A stretch of 64,000 nt of DNA from an uncultured Bacilli bacterium (GTDB taxonomy: Bacteria; Bacillota_I; Bacilli_A; RF39; UBA660): assembly GCA_910588195.1 (NCBI GenBank), contig CAJUPN010000009.1:1-64000 (forward strand). Direction: 5' to 3'. Shown here piece by piece: positions 16,203 to 25,390 of the stretch. Numbering within the stretch: position 1 is the stretch's first letter; the number at the start of each line of letters is the position of its first letter. The notes beneath the pieces were generated by a model. The model ran no database searches and was not told the origin of the DNA. It was given only the letters and a program-made list of their open reading frames with translations. Position numbers and translations under genes: made by a program.

Positions 16203-16246
16203 CAATCCCTTACATAGTTGCATGTAAAATATTATAACAAAATAAA

Positions 16247-16269
16247 AATTAGTTTTAAACTAATTCTTA
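16247..16269 (-). terminator. Terminator after the M6 protease gene
   Basis: Minus strand AATTAGTTT / AAACTAATT with a minimal loop followed by TTTATTTTG, right after the stop codon at 16270. Confidence 0.75.
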
Positions 16270-19119
16270 TTATTTTTGTGAAATATTGCCAATTCCCATT
16301 ATATGATTTCTTATTTTAACATAATCTGTCGCAAATATTTTTCCATCTCCATTAATATCTGCAGCCTTTAAACTTACTTCTGACAAAGATGTTTTACCCA
16401 TTATATGATTTCTTACTTTAACATAATCTGTTGCAAATATTTTTCCATCTCCATCAACATCACCCTTAACTATAACAGTATAATCATATTCAGTTCCATT
16501 TATTAATAAACCAAATTTAACTCCTGTAGCAATTAAATCTAAAGATCCTGAACTTGGATTAAAATATTGCAACTTTAGACCTTGGTAATTATTAATTTTT
16601 TCTTTAATATTATTTAATTTAGTTCCTACAGCAAAACCGTACACATAAGAATCTTTTTTTACTAAACCTAAATAATTTAATACATCTTCTTCTAAAACAA
16701 CTTTGTTATCTTTTACTGTTACTACCACTTTAGCAACTTTATTATTAACTGTACTTACAGTTATAATAGTTTCTCCAACAGCCTTTGCAATTATATTACC
16801 ATTGCTATCTACAATAGCCACTTGCTCATTTGAGGAAGTCCAAAGTAAAATTTTTGACATTGTATGATTAGCTGGTTCGATAGTTGTATTAATAGATACT
16901 CTTTCACCAACCAAAACATTAATAGTTGTTTTATCTACTTTTATATTTTCAATTGGGATAGATTTTTTTTCTATAATCCCTTTATCTAATTGATTCAAAG
17001 GAAGCAAATTTGCATTGTGACCAGAATAAACACCACCAACTGCAGGGGTATTTTTTGTATCCAAATATTCATAAAAAACATCTACTGGTACTTTATACGG
17101 AGAATCAGTAATTAATTGTAATCCAATAACCATACCAGCATTTTTTTCCCCATTCACATTTCCTGTAAATGACAAATTATTCATAGATATATTTTGATTT
17201 AAACCTATTAATCCACCAACACTGTCATCTGAAGAAACATTAGCTTGAACACTACAATTGGATAATATTACTGAGTTATTTCCTGTTCCAATTAATCCTC
17301 CAGTAGCTTGCAAATAAATGCCTTTCTTATTTAAAATACTACCATTAATAATAGTGATATTACTAATACTTGCATTATCAACAGAGTTTGCAAACCCACC
17401 TAAATATCCACCACTTCCAGGGGTGATATTTATATTTTCAAGAATAATGTTTTTTACTATTGTTTGTTCTTTATCATAACCTACTGAATCAAACAGTCCA
17501 GCACCTTTTGCTGTAATATTTTTTAATACTTTATTATTTCCATCTAATATTCCAGAAAAACTGACTTTAGAATAATTTTGAACATTAGAGAAATCCAAAT
17601 CTCTCATCAATTTAAAATAATGATTAGAGGTTGCTAAAGCGGAATCCATAAAATACAAAAAATCATCTACACTGTTAATTAAATAAGGACTATCTTCTGT
17701 TCCAGAACCAATAATATCAGGGAAAGTCACATCAAAAGTTACTGAATTCTCTGTCTCACTTTTAACAGTTATTATAATCCCCGAATTACTTCCATCAGAA
17801 TAATGAATTGTTGAATTATCAAATGTATTATTTCCATCTATCGCACGTCCAAATACTTTTCTGTCCATATTCAAAGTGGCTTTAGTTAAGTCCCCTTTTC
17901 CTTCTCCTAAAACATTTTCCTCAGGCCTAAAAATATAAACAAATTTAGATGTATCACTTCCATTATAAAGTTCGTTTATACGATATACTATAATTCCTGA
18001 TTTATCTGGAGTATGACTAGAATAAGTCTTCTTCTTTGCATAATATTCAATTATAAAATATTCATTTTTATTTCCTGCTTGAATCTTAACTGCACGTTTT
18101 TCATTTGGATCAATATAATTAGGTTTCATTAAAGTAATATTCTCAACTGATGAACTAATAACTTCTAATGGATTATGCCAATTATTATATGTTCGATAAT
18201 CACTTATAAAATAAGTTAAAAAGCCAGATGGATTAGATGCCGAATAATTTCCCATCAAATCATAAAATCCAACTGAAGCAGATTGATTAGCATAACTACT
18301 ATATAAATCTGAAAAGTCTAAAGTATGACCAAATTCATGCATCAAAGTTCCATAAGAACCTCTATTTAAAGAAAAAAGTCCACCATAAGATTTATAATCC
18401 TCAGCTTTTATTAAATTATAAGACGAAACTTTCTTATCAAACAATGTAGAACTAACTGAGGTTGTAGTATTCTTGTGTGACCATAATAAATCTCCCTGTT
18501 GTATACCAGCACCACTTGGAGTTTCCACAATAAAAGAAATAGCATCTATAAAACCATTATTATCAGTATCTAATATAGAACCATTTGAATAAGTATTTTC
18601 AACTTGACTTTTAATATAACTTAAAGCATTTTCAATCAATTCATTTTCTCGATTAACTTTTTCATCATAATTAGAATAACCTACATCATTCTGTAGTGTT
18701 TTTTTCAAATAATATCCTAAAGGATGTCCATCAGTATACGAAACTACTTTATCTGAAACTTTAGGATAAATATCTGTATCAATAATTAAACTTCCATATG
18801 ATTCATTTTTAAAAAACTTTTTAAAAGATGGAACCAACGCAATACCATCTGGTGTATTCATTTCAAAAAGTTCTTCACTATTATAAACTTTATATGCATT
18901 TTCTACACTAACTTGATCATCTAAATGATTTTGGACTAATTTATCACTATCACTAAATTCTATAAAAATAGCAATATTTTTTATTTTTCTTGAATCAATT
19001 TTAGAAAGACTTAAATAAGTTTCATTATCTATTCCACCATTAAAACTTCCAACATAAGAACTTGAAGTGATTATCAAAAAAAACATTATAATAACAATTG
19101 CTTTAAAAAATTTTTCCAT
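16270..19119 (-). CDS. M6-family secreted metalloprotease with GLUG, Big_2 and dockerin-like repeats
   Basis: Secreted zinc protease of the immune-inhibitor-A (M6) type, about 949 residues. Signal peptide at residues 1-25; catalytic 'LMHEFGHTLDFSDLY' at about 259-273 with the downstream 'GFYDLMGNYSASNPSG' Met-turn; GLUG-type beta-helix repeats at about 480-700 ('SVGGLIGLNQNISMNNLSF'); a Big_2 Ig-like domain ('WTSSNEQVAIVDSNGNIIAK'); and two C-terminal dockerin-type Ca-binding repeats 'DVDGDGKIFATDYVKVRNHI' and 'DINGDGKIFATDYVKIRNHI'. ATG at 19119 chosen because GGAG lies 8 bases upstream. It starts 1 base after the stop of the anchored protein at 19121, so the two are surely co-transcribed. 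Confidence 0.9.
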   Translation of the reverse strand: MEKFFKAIVIIMFFLIITSSSYVGSFNGGIDNETYLSLSKIDSRKIKNIAIFIEFSDSDKLVQNHLDDQVSVENAYKVYNSEELFEMNTPDGIALVPSFKKFFKNESYGSLIIDTDIYPKVSDKVVSYTDGHPLGYYLKKTLQNDVGYSNYDEKVNRENELIENALSYIKSQVENTYSNGSILDTDNNGFIDAISFIVETPSGAGIQQGDLLWSHKNTTTSVSSTLFDKKVSSYNLIKAEDYKSYGGLFSLNRGSYGTLMHEFGHTLDFSDLYSSYANQSASVGFYDLMGNYSASNPSGFLTYFISDYRTYNNWHNPLEVISSSVENITLMKPNYIDPNEKRAVKIQAGNKNEYFIIEYYAKKKTYSSHTPDKSGIIVYRINELYNGSDTSKFVYIFRPEENVLGEGKGDLTKATLNMDRKVFGRAIDGNNTFDNSTIHYSDGSNSGIIITVKSETENSVTFDVTFPDIIGSGTEDSPYLINSVDDFLYFMDSALATSNHYFKLMRDLDFSNVQNYSKVSFSGILDGNNKVLKNITAKGAGLFDSVGYDKEQTIVKNIILENINITPGSGGYLGGFANSVDNASISNITIINGSILNKKGIYLQATGGLIGTGNNSVILSNCSVQANVSSDDSVGGLIGLNQNISMNNLSFTGNVNGEKNAGMVIGLQLITDSPYKVPVDVFYEYLDTKNTPAVGGVYSGHNANLLPLNQLDKGIIEKKSIPIENIKVDKTTINVLVGERVSINTTIEPANHTMSKILLWTSSNEQVAIVDSNGNIIAKAVGETIITVSTVNNKVAKVVVTVKDNKVVLEEDVLNYLGLVKKDSYVYGFAVGTKLNNIKEKINNYQGLKLQYFNPSSGSLDLIATGVKFGLLINGTEYDYTVIVKGDVDGDGKIFATDYVKVRNHIMGKTSLSEVSLKAADINGDGKIFATDYVKIRNHIMGIGNISQK

Positions 19120-19120
19120 A

Positions 19121-20164
19121 TTATTTTCTCCAAAACTTAACATATAAAAATAATATTAAACTAATAAAACCAAAAATAATACCAATAACAACTATAAAAT
19201 TCTTTGACGACTTACAAGTATAATTACATTCAATTTTATTAAATAAATCCACGTTATATAATTGAATTGTTCCTTCTGTTGATTCATAAAGATACATAAC
19301 TAAATCTCCATTTGAACCAATTGACTTTAAAATATAATAATTATCATAAAGCTTATATGAATCAATTTTATAATCTGAAATTTGAATATCAATTTTTTCG
19401 TATTTATCAACACCATCTAAATTTTTAAGGAAATAATAAATATTATTGCCTACTGTTATTGGAACAATTTCCTCAGTTATCTTTTTTAAAGAAATATCAT
19501 AAATATAATACCCATTAGTTCCAGAACTATTAGCAAATAAAAGAGCTTGATTTTCTCCAAAGAATAATGTCTTATAACTTGTTCCCATAATCTCTATATC
19601 CTTATATTCATATTTAGGATTTATAATAGACTCGTCTATTGGAAAATTAATAACAACTTCTTTATCGTTATATATTAAATTATTATTGTTAGTTGATGTA
19701 CTTGAAGTAATTTCCTCTTTTTTAGTTGTTACTTCAGTCTCTTTTTTAGTTGTCTTTGTACTTTTAGTTGTTACTTTATTACTTGTAGTTGTTGTTGTTT
19801 TACTAGTTGTAGTATCAACAACTATTGGAATAGATATTCTTTTTACTCCAGGGTTATAAATATTTCCTTCGGGATCACTAAATCCCTCAACTGGACTTAT
19901 AGTTACAACTACTGTTCCTGAAGAACCAGCAGTAATTGAAATTTTCTTAGAATTTTCTTCAATCCAAACAGCACTCTCACTAGCTCTTCCATTACTAACT
20001 TGAATATTTAAACGACCAATACAACTACCTGACATAGTAATAGAAAATTGTCCATTAGGTCCCACTTGTTTAACAGATGAATTAACACTTAAACTCCCAG
20101 CTGCATCAACAGAACTAAAAAAAGTAAAAAAGCTTAAGAACATAATTATAATTGTTTTTTTCAT
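19121..20164 (-). CDS. Membrane-anchored surface protein, possible cohesin-like receptor
   Basis: About 347 residues. Signal peptide (1-22, cut after 'SVDAAG'), a beta-sandwich-like domain (about 22-120: 'SLSVNSSVKQVGPNGQFSI', 'AGSSGTVVVTISPVEGFSD'), a Thr/Lys-rich extended linker (about 123-165), a second extracellular region with four Cys near its end, and a C-terminal transmembrane helix followed by KFWRK. The first domain's layout recalls cohesins, and the next gene encodes a dockerin-like protease, which makes a cohesin-dockerin pair attractive; this is inference. AGGTGTGAT precedes the ATG at 20164. Confidence 0.65.
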   Translation of the reverse strand: MKKTIIIMFLSFFTFFSSVDAAGSLSVNSSVKQVGPNGQFSITMSGSCIGRLNIQVSNGRASESAVWIEENSKKISITAGSSGTVVVTISPVEGFSDPEGNIYNPGVKRISIPIVVDTTTSKTTTTTSNKVTTKSTKTTKKETEVTTKKEEITSSTSTNNNNLIYNDKEVVINFPIDESIINPKYEYKDIEIMGTSYKTLFFGENQALLFANSSGTNGYYIYDISLKKITEEIVPITVGNNIYYFLKNLDGVDKYEKIDIQISDYKIDSYKLYDNYYILKSIGSNGDLVMYLYESTEGTIQLYNVDLFNKIECNYTCKSSKNFIVVIGIIFGFISLILFLYVKFWRK

Positions 20165-20218
20165 ATCACACCTCATATTTAATTTAGTATATCATGAAAT
20201 TATACTGTAAACAAATGA

Positions 20219-20250
20219 AAAAAAGAACTAGTCTAAAAACTAATTCTTTA
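20219..20250 (-). terminator. Terminator after htrA
   Basis: Minus strand AAAGAATTAGT / ACTAGTTCTTT with one wobble pair, then TTTTC; it starts at the end of the htrA coding region. Confidence 0.8.
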
Positions 20251-21403
20251 ATGATAATTCAGCATTTTTTTCTTTGCCATCTCTTAAATAAGTTATTTTT
20301 ACTTTATCACCTATTTTTGATTTAAATAAATAATATTTTAAATGTTTAAAATCGGTGATTTCATATTCATCATATTTAATAATAACATCCCCAGATTTTA
20401 ATCCTGCACGAGAAGCATTTGAATCATTCATTACCTCTACAATAACAGCACCATTTTTTACAGTATCAGGTAAATTTATATTGTTAGCTGCTGCTCCTGA
20501 AACATCAGTCATCGAAACTCCCAAAGTTGGTTTTTCATCGGTACTTGTCTTACCTGATTCTATATTAGAAGCTACTTCTAGGGCATCTTCAATTGGTATA
20601 GCAAATCCAATATTTTCAATACTAGTTTGCGAATAAGAAGAAGATAATTTACTATTAGTAATTCCTACAACTTGACCATTACAATTTGCTAAAGGTCCAC
20701 CTGAATTACCTGAATTAATTGAAGCATCTATTTGTAAAAGCTTCATATACCATGTGTCTGTATTTTTTTGTTCACGATTTCCTCCAAAGAAATTAAAGCC
20801 ACTTGATGATGAATTACTTTTCATTTCAACAAGTCTGTTTTTTCCACTTAATATACCTCTAGTAACAGTAAATGAATAATCTAAACTTACTGGTGTTCCA
20901 ATTGCAAATACAGTATCACCAACTCTTAAGTTTTCCGACTCTCCTATTTCTGCAACAGCAAGTACAGAAGAAGCATCTATTTTAAGAACAGCAACATCAG
21001 AGAACTCATCACTTCCAACTAATTCTGCATCAACTAACACACCATTGCTCATTTCTACACCAATATCTCTCGCACCATCTATAACATGGTGATTTGTTAA
21101 AACATAAGCATTTTTATCGTCCTTTTTATAGACAAAACCACTTCCCCAACCAGAGATAGATTTGCCATCTTGCGATACCTTAACTACAACAGTAGCATCA
21201 TACAACTTTTCAACTGCATCAGCTATTCCTTCATCAGTTACTGTAACTTCTTTAGATACCTTTTCCTGCACTTTAGTTTGTGTATTAAATATATCCTCTA
21301 ACGAAACATAATTTAAAACTACTGCAATACCTGCAATTACAACCAAAATAATAATAGCTGTAATTATAAGAGACTGAATTCCACTATTTTTTTTATTTTC
21401 CAT
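20240..21403 (-). CDS. htrA: HtrA/DegP-like serine protease with PDZ domain
   Basis: Membrane-anchored protein quality-control protease acting outside the membrane. Transmembrane segment at residues about 11-31; trypsin-like domain with the triad H106 ('LTNHHVIDG'), D136 ('FSDVAVLK') and S234 ('SGNSGGPLAN'); C-terminal PDZ domain at about 290-385 ('SRAGLKSGDVIIKYD'). Start at 21403 chosen because TAGGAGG lies 6 bases upstream; the frame reaches 21421 but those codons overlap the ribosome site. In Bacillus an HtrA gene sits beside walJ and rlmH; here it is 16 kb away, behind an Abi-family gene. Confidence 0.95.
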   Translation of the reverse strand: MENKKNSGIQSLIITAIIILVVIAGIAVVLNYVSLEDIFNTQTKVQEKVSKEVTVTDEGIADAVEKLYDATVVVKVSQDGKSISGWGSGFVYKKDDKNAYVLTNHHVIDGARDIGVEMSNGVLVDAELVGSDEFSDVAVLKIDASSVLAVAEIGESENLRVGDTVFAIGTPVSLDYSFTVTRGILSGKNRLVEMKSNSSSSGFNFFGGNREQKNTDTWYMKLLQIDASINSGNSGGPLANCNGQVVGITNSKLSSSYSQTSIENIGFAIPIEDALEVASNIESGKTSTDEKPTLGVSMTDVSGAAANNINLPDTVKNGAVIVEVMNDSNASRAGLKSGDVIIKYDEYEITDFKHLKYYLFKSKIGDKVKITYLRDGKEKNAELSLKN

Positions 21404-21413
21404 AACTTTCCTC

Positions 21414-22343
21414 CTAATCATCTAAAAGTGATTTATAATTCACTGGAAATCCCATTCTATCATAAACTTGATCTATTGAAATAGCTTCCAATCTACCAGC
21501 CAGTTTATCAAGTTCGTATGAAACCTCATTTATAAACATTCTAAAATCATCTTTAGATAACATATATTTAAATATTATAACTACTGAAAATAAATCCCCT
21601 TTTCCATATATATATTCCCCATTTATAGAAGGAATATTAAGTCGTTCATGATATTTATTATCAGGAATAAATTTTTGAGTGCGATGTTCAAATAAAATAT
21701 CTTCATGAGCACACAAGTTACGATAATTTGAAAGTATTGGTAAAAATACTGCTAAACTTTCATTATCAATATTAAACTCTTTTGCTATTTCTCTTTGATC
21801 AGATAATTTCATTATGGTATAAAGTTCACTAGTTATCCCAAAAGATAATACTTTTACAACTATCCAAAGTGGTATATAGCCATAGTTGTTGATATAATGC
21901 TTAGTAGCTTCATGTTGCCCACCATTAACTCTAATCTGCCTTTTCATCTTTTTTAAAAGATCATTAACTTGTCGTTGCTTCTCTGGGGCTTGATTATAAT
22001 TAGATGGTCTTAAATAATCATTTTCTTTATATCCATATTTTTGTGATAAGGTATATGAAAATATACTCTTACAGTTATTCTCAATAATTAAGATATTTTT
22101 AAACATTATATTTCTAAGTTGTCTATCAAAATAGAAAAGTGAATATAATTCTTTAAATGTTGTCCCTTTTTTAAAATGCTTTGGATTTTCTGGATCAAGA
22201 AATAAATGTCTATAACCCATTAAGAAAAAATAATTTTCTCTTAATACAATATCTTTAGCATATATAATATCATCGATAACGAGTCCTTTGCCAATTAAAA
22301 TCTGAATCTGTTCATCTAAAGTTTTAAATATCTTAGTCCCCAT
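21414..22343 (-). CDS. Abi-family protein (AbiD/AbiF-like, Abi_2)
   Basis: A 309-residue helical protein of the Abi_2 family. In lactococci, AbiD and AbiF give abortive-infection phage resistance; many relatives are uncharacterised. Family marks are 'ENYFFLMGYRHLF', 'LYSLFYFDRQLRNIMFKNI', 'YIPLWIVVKVLSFG' and 'LSNYRNLCAHEDILFEHR' (the RNxxAH motif shared with HEPN RNases). The RNLCAH motif points to possible RNA cleavage. It lies 10 bases upstream of htrA on the same strand. No toxin-antitoxin partner is visible. Confidence 0.85.
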   Translation of the reverse strand: MGTKIFKTLDEQIQILIGKGLVIDDIIYAKDIVLRENYFFLMGYRHLFLDPENPKHFKKGTTFKELYSLFYFDRQLRNIMFKNILIIENNCKSIFSYTLSQKYGYKENDYLRPSNYNQAPEKQRQVNDLLKKMKRQIRVNGGQHEATKHYINNYGYIPLWIVVKVLSFGITSELYTIMKLSDQREIAKEFNIDNESLAVFLPILSNYRNLCAHEDILFEHRTQKFIPDNKYHERLNIPSINGEYIYGKGDLFSVVIIFKYMLSKDDFRMFINEVSYELDKLAGRLEAISIDQVYDRMGFPVNYKSLLDD

Positions 22344-22411
22344 ATCTTATTCACCTATTATTGATTTTACCACATCTCACATTAAAAATATATAATATAA
22401 ATATGAAATAA

Positions 22412-22440
22412 TCATGAAAAAAAAGAAAAACTATGCAGCT
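22412..22440 (-). terminator. Likely terminator overlapping the end of the 22431 gene
   Basis: Minus strand AAGAAAAA, a 9-base loop containing the stop codon, TTTTTCTT, then further T. The AT-only stem makes it weak. Confidence 0.5.
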
Positions 22441-22811
22441 TTTTCTTCTTGATTTGCCAAAATTAAAGTCTTGTTAGCTACTGTTGTAATTTCAGTAGCT
22501 TTATCATTAACTTTTTCAACACTTGGCATAGTATTTGAATTTTCCATTTCTATATAAGCAACTAAATTTTCTTTATATTCATAAAGTCTTTGTAACTGTT
22601 CCTTAAGTCTTTTTAAAAATTGTATTGCTAATGAAGCATTACCAGATTTAACTATTTCAACAATAGACATTTCACAAAAACTATCAAATATTCTATTGCA
22701 ATTTCCACACAATTTATCAAAAACAGAAACGTTAGCTTTAGTAACTAGTTTTTCTAAAACTAAATCAACTCCATCTAATTCTTTATTAAGTGAAATTATA
22801 GTGTCTCTCAT
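22431..22811 (-). CDS. Small helical hypothetical protein
   Basis: 126 residues, not recognised. Predicted all-helical and soluble, with a CGNC pair and a third Cys ('KLCGNCNRIFDSFCEM') in the middle and a coiled-coil-like stretch ('FLKRLKEQLQRLYEYKENLV'). It ends in an Ala/Glu/Lys tail. It has its own short intergenic regions on both sides and a hairpin at its end, so it is likely its own transcript. Confidence 0.55.
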   Translation of the reverse strand: MRDTIISLNKELDGVDLVLEKLVTKANVSVFDKLCGNCNRIFDSFCEMSIVEIVKSGNASLAIQFLKRLKEQLQRLYEYKENLVAYIEMENSNTMPSVEKVNDKATEITTVANKTLILANQEEKAA

Positions 22812-22898
22812 AATATCAATCCTTCATTTTATATTATCATTATAACAGTATATTATAAATTTATAATTAGTTATTAAATAATTTGGCATTCATTTTAC

Positions 22899-22921
22899 AA
22901 AAAAAGACTTATTTAAAGCCT
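22899..22921 (-). terminator. Terminator after the 22909 lipoprotein gene
   Basis: Minus strand AGGCTT, loop TAAAT, AAGTCT (one wobble), then seven T, overlapping the stop codon. Confidence 0.65.
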
Positions 22922-23361
22922 AATTCTTTTACCATGGTTTTCATTAATTTTTCTTGATCTACTGGAGACTCGATAACTATATACGAATCTTCAATCCAAC
23001 CAACAAAATAGAATTTATCATCATCTGTAACTGTTAAATTTGTCCAGTTTTTTCCACCATCATCTTTTTTCTTATAATTTGCTGTAACTTTTTTATAAAT
23101 ATTCTTGCATTCATCTAAAAATATTCCTTGAATATCATACTTCTTACTACCTTTAACATAATTGGCTTTTACTTGTCCTTTTGTAGCATATAAAGCACTT
23201 TCAGAATATCCGACTTGTTCAGTAGTATCAAAAACATCAAACTTATACTCTTCTAAAACCTTTTGAACATTTCTTGGCTCAGGTACACTTTTAGTTGTAC
23301 CACATCCACAAAGAAAAACAGTTATAAACAAAATAACAAATAAATACTTAAACTTTTTCAC
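22909..23361 (-). CDS. Small lipoprotein
   Basis: 150-residue secreted lipoprotein, family not recognised. Signal peptide with lipobox 'FLCGC' (lipidated Cys at about residue 20), then a small alpha/beta domain with 'KWFVGWIEDS'-like aromatic strands ('YFVGWIEDSYIVIESP'). The start codon is GTG at 23361 with AAGGAAGTG upstream. It follows the YitT gene by 14 bases and is probably co-transcribed with it and prfB. Confidence 0.75.
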   Translation of the reverse strand: MKKFKYLFVILFITVFLCGCGTTKSVPEPRNVQKVLEEYKFDVFDTTEQVGYSESALYATKGQVKANYVKGSKKYDIQGIFLDECKNIYKKVTANYKKKDDGGKNWTNLTVTDDDKFYFVGWIEDSYIVIESPVDQEKLMKTMVKELGFK

Positions 23362-23375
23362 TCCATCACTTCCTT

Positions 23376-24209
23376 TTAGAATGTCTTACGATTAACAACA
23401 TCATAAGTATCACTTATTGCAATAAAAGCATTTGGATCAATTATCCTTATTCCTTCTTTTAACTTATAATAATCTTTAGTATCTATTATTGTCAAGAATA
23501 TTTGATTTTTCTTTTTCGAAAAACCTCCCTTAACATCAAGCACCGTTAATTCATATTTTAAATCATGAATTATATACTGTTTAACATCACTAGCTTTATT
23601 AGTTATAATATAAAACATTTTTGAATCATTAATTCCAAATCTTGTTTTTGTTATCATATACTTTGAAATAAATATTATAATCATTGAATAAAGAGTAACT
23701 TGATATCCAAATAAAAATATAGATACTATCAAAATAATCACATCAAATATCCAAGAATAAATCTTACTATGAAATTTAGTTAACTTTCCAATCATCTCCT
23801 CAACTAAGTAAACAACACTTGCTGAAAGTCCTTGCTTATATATTAAACTGTATCCAAATCCTGTTAAAAAACCTGCCACAATTATTACCAAAAGCATTTC
23901 TGGAAGCAATATCACAAAAGATGAACTAATAAAAGAAAACAAATAAACAAATATAGGAATCATTATCGAAGGAAATAAATATTCTTTTATTATTTCTTTA
24001 TCCAAGATTAGTGACGATAATAAAATTCCACATAAATTTAGAAATAAAATATTAATACCAACATTTACTCCATTTAAATAATATAACATTGTTGCAATTC
24101 CATTTATTCCAAATGTAAGTAAATTATTTGGTATAACAATAAAATCAATTGCAAAAGCTATCAATGCACAACCAAATAATATGTACAAATATTTAATTAT
24201 TTTTTTCAT
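23376..24209 (-). CDS. YitT family membrane protein (DUF161 + DUF2179)
   Basis: 277-residue integral membrane protein of the YitT/YvjA family. About five or six hydrophobic helices cover residues 5-185 ('FAIDFIVIPNNLLTFGINGI' is the typical DUF161 first loop); the C-terminal DUF2179 domain (about 195-277) carries 'FYIITNKASDVKQYII' and ends 'DPNAFIAISDTYDVVNRKTF', a characteristic close. Transport substrate and function are unknown in the family. It starts 3 bases after prfB ends and is followed by the lipoprotein gene. Confidence 0.9.
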   Translation of the reverse strand: MKKIIKYLYILFGCALIAFAIDFIVIPNNLLTFGINGIATMLYYLNGVNVGINILFLNLCGILLSSLILDKEIIKEYLFPSIMIPIFVYLFSFISSSFVILLPEMLLVIIVAGFLTGFGYSLIYKQGLSASVVYLVEEMIGKLTKFHSKIYSWIFDVIILIVSIFLFGYQVTLYSMIIIFISKYMITKTRFGINDSKMFYIITNKASDVKQYIIHDLKYELTVLDVKGGFSKKKNQIFLTIIDTKDYYKLKEGIRIIDPNAFIAISDTYDVVNRKTF

Positions 24210-24211
24210 AC

Positions 24212-25307
24212 CTACCTCTTCATTCTTAAAACAGATTCAATAAAAGGATAAATATCTCCATCTAAAACTTTTTCATAATTACTTGTTTCATATCCACTTC
24301 TTACATCCTTAACTAAACTATAAGGTTCCAAAACATAATTTCTTATTTGACTACCAAAATCAATATTAGCATTTCCCTTTAAACTATTTATCTCTTTTTC
24401 TCTATTCTCTATTTCTATTTGCTTTAATTTATTTCTTAAAATATTTAAAGCAATTTCTTTATTCTTTAATTGACTACGCTCATTTTGCACAGTTATTACA
24501 ATTCCTGTTGGAATATGTGTTATTCTTACAGCTGAATCTGTTGTATTAACACCTTGTCCACCATTTCCACTACTTCTATAAACATCAACTCTTATATCAG
24601 TATCATTTATTAAAACATCTTGTACACTTTCAAACTCCGGAGTAACATTAACGGCAGCAAAAGAAGTTTGTCGCTTTCCTGCTGCATTAAATGGAGAAAT
24701 CCTTACTAATCTATGAACACCAATCTCATTTTTTAAATAACCGTAAGCATAGGTCCCTGTAATATAAATTAAAACACTTTTTATACCAGCTTCTTCCCCA
24801 TTAGATTTTTCTATAATATTATACTTAAAACCAAATTTATCAAAGAACATTGTATACATACGAAGAAGCATATTAGCCCAATCTTGTGCTTCTGTTCCAC
24901 CAGCTCCAGGGTGTATTTCTAAATAACAATTACTACTATCAAATTCACCATTTAAAAGTGTATTCACTTCAAGAGAATCTAATCTTTTTTTTAAACTTCC
25001 ATATTCATTTTCTAAGCTAGAAAGTATCTCAGCATCACTTTCTAACTTTATTAATTCAAGCATTTCTAAGTTCGTTGTAACCCCATTAAAAATACTATTA
25101 TATTCATCTAATACTTTGTTTAAATCAGAAAGTTCTTTATTTACCTTATTAGCATTTAAAGTATCATTCCAAAAATTAGGATCATTAACTTGAACTTCTA
25201 GTTCCTCTTTTTTTCTAACTAAATTATCTAAGTCAAAGTGACCTCCCAATAGCTAAAACACCATTTTTTAAATCTTTATATACAGCCTCAAGTTCATTCA
25301 TATTCAT
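24212..25307 (-). CDS. prfB: Peptide chain release factor RF2 (programmed +1 frameshift)
   Basis: RF2 ends translation at UAA and UGA. The main frame (to 25249) shows the SPF anticodon-like motif ('VRISPFNAAGKR'), the catalytic 'GNGGQGVNTTDSAV' and 'HPGAGGTEAQDWA'. The true start lies upstream in another frame: ATG at 25307 with AGGTGAT before it, reading MNMNELEAVYKDL to an in-frame TGA at 25233-25235. Reading resumes +1 at GAC, so the whole product joins two frames (about 365 residues). The shift site has GGGAGG then CTT TGA C, the classic RF2 autoregulation signal. Confidence 0.97.
25230..25248 (-). promoter_or_regulatory. Programmed +1 ribosomal frameshift site of prfB
   Basis: Minus strand GGGAGG (internal Shine-Dalgarno), TCA, then CTT TGA C. 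The ribosome slips from CTT to TTT over the UGA when RF2 is scarce, and resumes at GAC. The upstream frame gives a 24-codon leader ending at the TGA. Confidence 0.95.
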
Positions 25308-25368
25308 AAGTATCACCTATCATTATTTTATCACGTTCATATATTTATTACTATTAATTTTAACAAAA

Positions 25369-25390
25369 AGAAAAAACCAAACTGGTTTTT
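25369..25390 (-). terminator. Terminator after plsC
   Basis: Minus strand AAAACCA, loop GT, TTGGTTTT, then TTC and T-rich sequence; overlaps the plsC stop. Confidence 0.85.
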
